DNA of 5,409 bases from Candidatus Susulua stagnicola (GTDB lineage Bacteria; Omnitrophota; Gorgyraeia; Duberdicusellales; 4484-171), in contig JAVCBZ010000036.1 in the NCBI GenBank assembly GCA_030765735.1, positions 1 through 5,409 of the forward strand, written 5' to 3'. The position numbers were made by a program, and so were the translations under genes. Positions 1 to 4,674 of the stretch are shown here, piece by piece. The stretch's first letter is position 1; each line of letters starts with the position of its first letter. The notes under the pieces are model-generated. The model did not search any database and had not been told where the DNA came from. It saw nothing but the letters and a program-made list of their open reading frames with translations.

Positions 1-206
1 AGTATGTTTTTAATAAGATTTCACTGGTTTTAGATAAAGAGTTTATTTTTGATAAGAAAGAAATAGCTCGGAAAAAATTTTATGAGTTAAGACATTTGTT
101 TATAGATTGGAATTATAAGGAATTCCAGAGTCAAGATTTTAAGAAGCAAGAGAAGACAATAGATAATTTTTTTCAAAATTACAAAGAAATGGAAGAGAAG
201 CAATAA
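1..206 (+). CDS. atpA: V/A-type ATPase subunit A, C-terminal fragment (probable)
   Basis: This is the last 67 codons of a gene that begins before the window. Codons start at base 3 and the TAA stop is at 204-206. The visible protein is helical and charged, with the segment ELRHLFIDWNY followed by a lysine- and glutamate-rich tail. From memory this resembles the C-terminal helical domain of subunit A in the Chlamydia/Bacteroidetes branch of V/A-type ATPases, where an LFxxWNY-like stretch sits near the end. The catalytic Walker motifs would lie upstream and cannot be checked. The strongest argument is position: in this operon type the gene directly before subunit B is A, the ATP-hydrolysing subunit of the hexameric head. 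Only 14 bases separate it from atpB, so the two are almost certainly co-transcribed. A different upstream gene is possible but less likely. Confidence 0.7.
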   Translation, partial: YVFNKISLVLDKEFIFDKKEIARKKFYELRHLFIDWNYKEFQSQDFKKQEKTIDNFFQNYKEMEEKQ

Positions 207-212
207 AAAGGA
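207..212 (+). promoter_or_regulatory. Ribosome binding site of atpB
   Basis: The purine run AAAGGA starts directly after the stop codon of the upstream gene. It lies 8 bases before the ATG at 221, a good distance for a Shine-Dalgarno of moderate strength. It supports 221 as the start of subunit B. Confidence 0.6.
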
Positions 213-220
213 AAAAATAA

Positions 221-1561
221 ATGAGAAAAGTACATAGTAAAATACTTAGCATTGCTGGGAATGTTATTACTGTAAAGGCTAAGGATGTAGCCTATGAGGA
301 GTTAGCTGAGGTAAAAACTTCTCGTGGTAAATCTTTAGCTCAGGTTATTAAATTAGAGAATGATATTGTGTCTTTGCAGGTCTTTTCAGGCAGTAGAGGT
401 ATCTCTACTAATGATGAAGTAAGGTTTTTGGGTCATCCAATGAGAGTTACTTTTTCAAATAACATATTGGGAAGAATTTTTAATGGTAGTGGAGAGCCTC
501 GAGATAAAGGTCCAGCTTTAATGGACAATTTAATTGAAATTAGTGGGCCACCAGTTAATCCAGCCAAGAGAATAATTCCTGAGAGAATTATCAGAACTAA
601 TATTCCGATGATAGATGTTTTTAATTCTTTAGTAGTATCACAGAAGTTGCCAATATTTTCTATATCTGGTGAACCTTATAATGAGCTTTTATCTCGAATA
701 GCTCTTCAGGCTGAAGTAGATATGATTATTTTAGGGGGGATAGGCTTAAAACATGATCAGTATATGTTTTTTAAAGATACACTTGAAGAAGGGGGAGCCC
801 TAAGCAAGTCGGTTTTTTTTATTAATACTGCATCTGAGCCAATAGTTGAAGGGTTAATGGTTCCGGATTTATGTTTAGCTGTAGCTGAAAAGTTTGCCTT
901 AGGTGGAAAAGATGTTTTAGTTCTTCTTACTGATATGACTAATTTTGCTGATGCCTTAAAAGAAATATCAATAACCATGGAGAGAGTACCTTCTAATCGA
1001 GGTTATCCTGGTGACTTATATAGTCAATTAGCTAAGCGTTATGAGAAGGCAGTTGATTTTCAAGGAGCGGGTTCAATTACTATTTTAGCTGTGACTACTA
1101 TGCCAGGAGATGACGTTACTCATCCAGTTCCTGATAATACCGGGTATATTACTGAAGGACAGTTTTATTTAAGAGGTGGGAGGATTGAACCTTTTGGTTC
1201 GCTAAGTCGTCTTAAGCAACAAGTAAACGATAAGACCCGCAAGGATCATCGAGTAATTATGGACGGAATGATACAGCTTTATGCTCAATTCAAAGAAAGC
1301 CAAGAAAAAAAAGCTATGGGTTTTCGAATGAGTGATTGGGATAAAAAATTATTAAAGTATGGGAATTTATTTGAATCTCAGATGATGGATTTATCAGTTA
1401 AAATTTCTCTAGAAGACGCTCTTGATAATGGTTGGAAAATTCTTTCTGAGTGTTTCTTACCCAGTGAGGTTAGTTTTCGTACAGATCTAATAAAGGAATT
1501 CTGGCCTAATAAGCAGAAGATAGAAGACAGAGAACAGAAGACAGATTTTTCTGACCTCTGA
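221..1561 (+). CDS. atpB: V/A-type ATPase subunit B (non-catalytic head subunit)
   Basis: At 446 residues this is about the usual length for the family. Three B subunits alternate with three A subunits in the cytoplasmic head of the rotary ATPase; B contributes residues at the nucleotide interface but does not hydrolyse ATP. Where A carries a Walker A loop, this protein has SGEPYNE at residues 149-155, without GKT/S, which is the mark of B. Other family motifs are LLTDMTN, RGYPG at 260-264 with its arginine, and PDNTGYITEGQ at 304-314. The N-terminal beta-barrel covers roughly residues 1-75. The start has an AAAGGA upstream. The odd part is the C-terminus: from about residue 432 the reading frame enters a 14-bp-period repeat, so the last ~14 residues and the TGA stop are repeat-encoded and unlikely to be ancestral. 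The gene lies between atpA and atpD. Confidence 0.95.
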   Translation: MRKVHSKILSIAGNVITVKAKDVAYEELAEVKTSRGKSLAQVIKLENDIVSLQVFSGSRGISTNDEVRFLGHPMRVTFSNNILGRIFNGSGEPRDKGPALMDNLIEISGPPVNPAKRIIPERIIRTNIPMIDVFNSLVVSQKLPIFSISGEPYNELLSRIALQAEVDMIILGGIGLKHDQYMFFKDTLEEGGALSKSVFFINTASEPIVEGLMVPDLCLAVAEKFALGGKDVLVLLTDMTNFADALKEISITMERVPSNRGYPGDLYSQLAKRYEKAVDFQGAGSITILAVTTMPGDDVTHPVPDNTGYITEGQFYLRGGRIEPFGSLSRLKQQVNDKTRKDHRVIMDGMIQLYAQFKESQEKKAMGFRMSDWDKKLLKYGNLFESQMMDLSVKISLEDALDNGWKILSECFLPSEVSFRTDLIKEFWPNKQKIEDREQKTDFSDL

Positions 1562-1581
1562 CTTCTGACCTCTGACTTCTG
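1514..1581. repeat. Inverted pair of 14-bp-period repeats across the atpB stop
   Basis: The left arm (1514-1544) and right arm (1551-1581) are each 31 bases and are separated by the 6-base spacer ATTTTT. The right arm is the 14-mer CTGACCTCTGACTT repeated twice exactly (1551-1564, 1565-1578) plus CTG. The left arm has the same period: 1514-1527 and 1528-1541 match at 11 of 14 positions. The left arm matches the reverse complement of the right arm at 22 of 31 positions, so the transcript could form a long imperfect hairpin. The element encodes the end of subunit B, contains its stop codon, and ends 8 bases before the atpD ATG. It looks like an inserted dispersed repeat, perhaps of MITE or REP type. 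I recall similar CTGACCTCTGACTTCTG strings between genes of uncultured bacteria but cannot verify this here. Confidence 0.8.
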
Positions 1582-1589
1582 GTTAAAAG

Positions 1590-2201
1590 ATGGCTAAAAT
1601 AAGATTAACTAAAAACGAATTAAAAAAGCAAAAAGAAGATCTTAAGAGATACAAACGCTATCTACCGATGTTGCAACTTAAGAAGAAGCAATTGCAGTTG
1701 GAGATAATCAAAATCCATCAAGCTATTCTGGTTGCCTCTTCTGAAGTTAATAATTTGAGAAATAGCGTTTTAAAATGGGTTGATGTATTTTCAGAAGGAT
1801 CGTCTATAGAAGAATTTTGCAAACTAGGCAAAATAGATACCAGTATTAGCAATATTGCTGGGGTAGATATGCCTGTATTTTTAAATGTTGAGTTTAATCA
1901 GAAAACTTATGATCTTTTAGTCACACCTCTTTGGGTTGATAAAGCTATTTCAACAGAAAAAGATATGATAACTCAAAAAGCAAGGTTGCTCATACACTAT
2001 AAGCAGGTAAATATTTTAAAAGAGGAACTAAGGATTGTTAACCAAAGAGTTAATTTATTTGAAAAAGTTAAAATACCTGAAGCCTATGAAATCATTAGAA
2101 CCATACAAATACATTTGGGCGAATTTCAAACTGCTGAAGTTGTAAGAGGAAAAATTGCTAAGGCTAAGATAGAAAAAAGAAAAGAGTCATCAAGAATATG
2201 A
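1590..2201 (+). CDS. atpD: V/A-type ATPase subunit D (central stalk)
   Basis: This 203-residue protein has the typical length of subunit D, the coiled-coil rotor shaft (counterpart of F-type gamma) that turns inside the A3B3 head and links it to the membrane ring. The N-terminus is diagnostic: LTKNEL followed by a lysine-rich helix with RYLPMLQLKKKQLQLE, the usual family signature. Residues ~1-65 and ~125-200 are charged, heptad-like helices that would form the antiparallel coiled coil. The middle (~70-120) is the more globular part. An in-frame TAA at 1584-1586 excludes any upstream extension, so the ATG at 1590 is the start. It lies 28 bases after atpB, with no clear Shine-Dalgarno: the bases in front are GGTTAAAAG, next to the repeat that fills the gap. 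Translation may rely on coupling with atpB. The stop overlaps the atpI start. Confidence 0.93.
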   Translation: MAKIRLTKNELKKQKEDLKRYKRYLPMLQLKKKQLQLEIIKIHQAILVASSEVNNLRNSVLKWVDVFSEGSSIEEFCKLGKIDTSISNIAGVDMPVFLNVEFNQKTYDLLVTPLWVDKAISTEKDMITQKARLLIHYKQVNILKEELRIVNQRVNLFEKVKIPEAYEIIRTIQIHLGEFQTAEVVRGKIAKAKIEKRKESSRI

Positions 2202-3970
2202 TAGTTAAAATGAAAAAAGTTACTTTACTTGCTTCTAATAAATATATAGATAATGTTATAGGTAAGCTAAGAGGTCTAGGGCTAATGCATATTAAACACA
2301 TGGAGAATCCGGTGGCTGAAAAGATAATAATTCAAGAAAATAAATTACAACTTCTAGATCGAGCTATGCATCTTCTTGGTGATTCAAAAATATCTAGCAC
2401 AGACTTAGACAAGCATCATATTTCTTTTTATGTCAAAGAAATTATTATTTTAAAGAGAAAAAAACATCAGTTTGAAAATAATTCAAGAGAGCTTAGAGAC
2501 AAACAATGTTGGTTTAAGGAATGGGGCAATATTCCATTACAATCTTTAGCTGAGCTAAAAGAATTTGGTGTATTTATAAAACTTTATATTTGTGGCAAAA
2601 ATAAATTAAAAGAATTACCTAAAGATAAGCTAATTTATATTCTAAAGAAAGATAAAGGTGTATTTTATGTAGCAGCTCTCTTAAAGAGCCAAGAAGAATC
2701 TTTAAACTTGGATGAGATTGAGATTCCTAGAGAGGGTTTTTCTTATTTACAGAAACAATTAATAGTAATTAAAAAAGAATTAGAGGAAATTGATAAAGAA
2801 TTAGTTAAAGCTTCTACTTATAAGAAGCAATTTGTTGAATATCGTAAAGAAATTTTAAAAATGATAGAATTTTATAAAGTTCGTTCTGGAGTCTCTTCTA
2901 GCTGCGAGATTTGTTGTATTCAAGGTTTTTGTCCTTTGGAAGAAGTTGTTAAAATCAATAAAATTGCTAAGAAAGAAGGGTGGGCAACAGTTAGCCAAGA
3001 TCCTGACGATGGTGATGAAGTGCCAACACTTATCCGTAATCCAAAATGGGTGGAGATTATAAAACCAATATTTAATTTTATGGGGACTATCCCAGGGTAT
3101 AAAGAATACGATATAAGTTTTTGGTTTCTTATTTTTTTTAGTATATTTTTTGCTATGTTAGTTGGTGATGCTGGCTATGGTTTAGTGTTTTTAGCGATTA
3201 TATTTTTTGTTCAGCGTAAATTTAAGAAGGATCAACAAAGTATTTTTTGGTTGCTTTATTTATTAAGCGGAGTAACTGTTGTTTGGGGGGCAATTACTGG
3301 TACTTGGTTTGGCATGGAAGCAATTGCTCAATTACCTTTTTTTAATTCTTTAGTAATCAGTAGAATAAATAGTTTTGTTGGGGCTAATCAGACTTTTATG
3401 ATATATTTATGCTTTTTTATTGGGGCAATTCATCTAACCATAGCTCATGGAATAAGAGCTTTTCGTTTTATTAATTCTCGTTTGGCTTTGTCTCAGGTAG
3501 GCTGGATATGTATTGTTTGGAGTGTGTTCTTTGTTGCTGGTAAGTTAGTTTTAAATAAAGCTGCTCCAGCTATTACTTCAATTCTATTTTTTATTGGTGT
3601 TAGCTTAGTTGTTTTGTTTTCATATCCTAAGAAAAACATATTTAAAGGAGCTTTGCTTTCATTAGCTGATTTGCCTTTAAAGGTTATTAATTCTTTTTCG
3701 GATGTAGTTTCTTATTTACGTTTATTTGCTGTTGGTTATGCTACAGTAGCAGTAGCGATGGCTTTTAATAATATGGCTTTGGAATTAGGCGTTAATAGTA
3801 TATTCTCAGGGATAGTAGCTGTGTTAATACTTCTGCTTGGACATACTTTAAATATACTATTAGCTTTAATGGCTGTAATTGTTCACGGTATACGGCTTAA
3901 TATGTTAGAATTTTCTGGACATTTAGATATGGAGTGGACAGGTATTAAATACGAGCCATTTAAAGAGTGA
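2198..3970 (+). CDS. atpI: V/A-type ATPase subunit I (membrane stator, a-subunit homologue)
   Basis: This 590-residue protein has two halves. Residues 1 to ~300 are cytoplasmic, with coiled-coil stretches near 50-110 and 185-230; this arm binds the peripheral stalks. Residues ~306-575 hold about eight membrane helices, starting with DISFWFLIFFSIFF and the conserved GDAGYG at 323-328. The SYLRLFAVG segment carries R508, equivalent to the essential arginine of yeast Vph1 (R735), which faces the proteolipid carboxylate. R566 in HGIRLNMLEF matches the second conserved arginine, and the C-terminal YEPF is typical. Start: ATG at 2198 shares ATGA with the atpD stop, implying translational coupling, and the MIVKMKKVTLL N-terminus fits the family. 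A second ATG at 2210 would remove four residues. An unusual cysteine cluster (C236, C239, C240, C245) lies just before the membrane part. Confidence 0.94.
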   Translation: MIVKMKKVTLLASNKYIDNVIGKLRGLGLMHIKHMENPVAEKIIIQENKLQLLDRAMHLLGDSKISSTDLDKHHISFYVKEIIILKRKKHQFENNSRELRDKQCWFKEWGNIPLQSLAELKEFGVFIKLYICGKNKLKELPKDKLIYILKKDKGVFYVAALLKSQEESLNLDEIEIPREGFSYLQKQLIVIKKELEEIDKELVKASTYKKQFVEYRKEILKMIEFYKVRSGVSSSCEICCIQGFCPLEEVVKINKIAKKEGWATVSQDPDDGDEVPTLIRNPKWVEIIKPIFNFMGTIPGYKEYDISFWFLIFFSIFFAMLVGDAGYGLVFLAIIFFVQRKFKKDQQSIFWLLYLLSGVTVVWGAITGTWFGMEAIAQLPFFNSLVISRINSFVGANQTFMIYLCFFIGAIHLTIAHGIRAFRFINSRLALSQVGWICIVWSVFFVAGKLVLNKAAPAITSILFFIGVSLVVLFSYPKKNIFKGALLSLADLPLKVINSFSDVVSYLRLFAVGYATVAVAMAFNNMALELGVNSIFSGIVAVLILLLGHTLNILLALMAVIVHGIRLNMLEFSGHLDMEWTGIKYEPFKE

Positions 3971-3980
3971 ACTATTTTTA

Positions 3981-4012
3981 GATCCTTCGACTTCTTGTAG
4001 TCGCTCAGGATC
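3981..4012. repeat. Interrupted palindrome in the atpI-atpK spacer
   Basis: GATCCT (3981-3986) pairs with AGGATC (4007-4012). Inside it, CGACT (3988-3992) pairs with AGTCG (3999-4003) around the loop TCTTGT. One base on the left and three on the right are unpaired between the two stems. It is more GC-rich than the flanking genes, which suggests an inserted repeat unit. It has no following T-run, so it is probably not a terminator. It might instead be an RNA processing or stability element. Confidence 0.7.
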
Positions 4013-4017
4013 AATTC

Positions 4018-4032
4018 TCCGCCTAAGGCGGA
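4018..4032. repeat. Short perfect hairpin TCCGCC-TAA-GGCGGA
   Basis: TCCGCC (4018-4023) and GGCGGA (4027-4032) form a perfect 6-bp GC-rich stem with the 3-base loop TAA. It lies 5 bases after the previous palindrome and 6 bases before the atpK Shine-Dalgarno. GGATCA occurs on both sides of it (4008-4013 and 4030-4035). In the mRNA it would be a stable stem just upstream of the ribosome site. A 5' cap protecting a processed atpK message is possible, but this is inference. Confidence 0.7.
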
Positions 4033-4038
4033 TCATTG

Positions 4039-4046
4039 AGGAGGTG
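4039..4046 (+). promoter_or_regulatory. Strong ribosome binding site of atpK
   Basis: AGGAGGTG is a near-perfect complement of the 16S rRNA 3' end. The AGGAGG core ends 6 bases before the ATG at 4051. It fixes the start of subunit K at 4051 rather than the in-frame TTG at 4036, which lies upstream of this site. It is by far the best ribosome site in the window. Confidence 0.9.
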
Positions 4047-4050
4047 TAAT

Positions 4051-4497
4051 ATGGTAGAAGGTTTTGGTGATATGAATTTGTCTTTAACTTTTGCTGCTAT
4101 AGGGTCAGCTTTTGGTACGGGAATCGCTGGCATGGCTGCAATTGGTGCTTGGAAAAGAGCCTTTGCTCAGAATAAAATTGCGCCATTTGCTTTGATTACT
4201 TTTGTTGGAGCCCCATTGACTCAAACAATTTATGGGATGATATTAAGAGGCAAGATAATCGAAGCTAATATTCCAGCTTCTCCAGAGAATTATATCTATC
4301 AGATGGTCATTGGCTTAGCTGCTGGATTAGCCATGGGAGCTTCAGCTTGGATGCAAGGTAAGGCTGGGGCGAGTGCATCAGACGCTTTAGCTGAAACTGG
4401 TAAGGGATTTGGGCAATATATAATGGTTTTAGGGATTATTGAGACCGTTGCTTTGTTTGTTATGGCTTTTTGCATGATGGCTTTACCTAAAATGTAA
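4051..4497 (+). CDS. atpK: V/A-type ATPase subunit K (proteolipid, ion-carrying ring)
   Basis: This 148-residue, very hydrophobic protein has four membrane helices in two hairpins (about 10-33, 42-66, 82-103 and 120-144), the duplicated 16-kDa form of the c-subunit. Copies of it form the rotor ring that carries ions past subunit I. The ion-binding carboxylate is E131 in GIIETVALF of helix 4. The first hairpin has PLTQTIYG instead, with T57, Q58 and Y61 and no acid, so each subunit has one ion site. Q102 in MQGK completes the set. These residues line up with T64, Q65, Y68, Q110 and E139, which form the Na+ site of Enterococcus hirae NtpK, so Na+ coupling is plausible but not proven. The start is set by AGGAGGTG at 4039-4046. 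Two stop codons stand in tandem (4495-4500). It is the last gene of the ATPase operon. Confidence 0.95.
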   Translation: MVEGFGDMNLSLTFAAIGSAFGTGIAGMAAIGAWKRAFAQNKIAPFALITFVGAPLTQTIYGMILRGKIIEANIPASPENYIYQMVIGLAAGLAMGASAWMQGKAGASASDALAETGKGFGQYIMVLGIIETVALFVMAFCMMALPKM

Positions 4498-4507
4498 TAA
4501 GGTAAAG
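4481..4507 (+). terminator. Possible terminator at the end of atpK
   Basis: CTTTACCT (4481-4488) and AGGTAAAG (4500-4507) form a perfect 8-bp stem with an 11-base loop that contains the atpK stop codon. A T-rich stretch (TTTTT at 4516-4520, then CTTT) begins 8 bases after the stem. The stem is only moderately GC-rich and the T-run is not adjacent, so this would be a weak or non-canonical terminator. Its place between the ATPase operon and the tRNA gene supports the reading. Confidence 0.35.
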
Positions 4508-4511
4508 ATAC

Positions 4512-4539
4512 TTGCTTTTTCTTTAAAATTTGGTATTAT
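4512..4539 (+). promoter_or_regulatory. Possible sigma-70-type promoter for tRNA-Val (and thrS)
   Basis: TTGCTT (4512-4517) and TATTAT (4534-4539) are separated by 16 bases and resemble -35 and -10 boxes; the -10 matches consensus at 5 of 6 positions, the -35 at 3 of 6. Transcription would start near 4546, leaving about 8 bases of leader before the tRNA. In AT-rich DNA such matches arise by chance, so confidence is limited. Confidence 0.4.
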
Positions 4540-4553
4540 TTACGGTATACTTT

Positions 4554-4631
4554 GGGCGATTAGCTCAGCTGGTTTAGAGCGCCTCCCTTACAAGGAGGAA
4601 GTCGCAGGTTCGACTCCTGCATCGCCCACCA
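4554..4631 (+). tRNA. tRNA-Val(UAC)
   Basis: This is a complete cloverleaf. Acceptor strands GGGCGAT (4554-4560) and ATCGCCC (4621-4627) pair perfectly, followed by discriminator A and encoded CCA (4629-4631). The D stem is GCTC/GAGC with the loop AGCTGGTTTA. The anticodon stem CCTCC/GGAGG encloses the loop CTTACAA, with the anticodon TAC at 4589-4591, which reads valine codons GUA and GUG and possibly others by wobble. The variable loop is AAGTC. The T stem GCAGG/CCTGC encloses TTCGACT. All stems pair without mismatch, so the gene should be functional. It lies 56 bases after atpK and 43 bases before thrS and may share a transcript with thrS. Confidence 0.98.
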
Positions 4632-4632
4632 T

Positions 4633-4674
4633 AAAATAAGGCAAAAGGATAAAGGTAGAAGGAAAAAGTAGAAG
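4633..4674 (+). other. Purine-rich leader between tRNA-Val and thrS
   Basis: Only 5 of these 42 bases are pyrimidines. The stretch repeats short AAGG/GAAG units and includes GAAGGA at 4658-4663, 11 bases before the thrS ATG, which probably serves as its Shine-Dalgarno although the spacing is long. No stem or other structure is evident. Confidence 0.5.

Noticed and set aside
757..978. A 73-codon open frame on the minus strand
   Set aside because: It lies wholly inside atpB, opposite strongly conserved family motifs, and its translation is serine- and lysine-rich with no recognisable fold. It is a shadow of the real gene.
1514..1581. The 14-bp repeats as a small CRISPR array
   Set aside because: The units are too short, directly adjacent with no unique spacers, and arranged as facing arms. 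No cas genes are nearby.
2198..2212. ATG at 2210 as the real start of subunit I
   Set aside because: It has no better ribosome site, and the four residues before it fit the usual N-terminus of the family. The ATGA overlap at 2198 is a standard coupling arrangement.
3981..4032. The two spacer palindromes as a rho-independent terminator
   Set aside because: No T-run follows either stem, and an operon gene with a strong ribosome site begins directly after. Full termination would cut off the essential K subunit.
4036..4050. TTG start at 4036 adding five residues to subunit K
   Set aside because: The TTG lies upstream of the perfect Shine-Dalgarno, so the extra codons would be read from the ribosome site itself. 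The ATG at 4051 has ideal spacing.
4546..4551. TATACT as the -10 box for the tRNA
   Set aside because: It is a good -10 match, but transcription would start around 4558, inside the acceptor stem. The TATTAT at 4534-4539 fits a tRNA leader better.
4632..4674. T-box or other aminoacylation-sensing leader before thrS
   Set aside because: Only 43 purine-rich bases separate the tRNA from thrS, far too short for a T-box, and there is no T-box core motif or stem.
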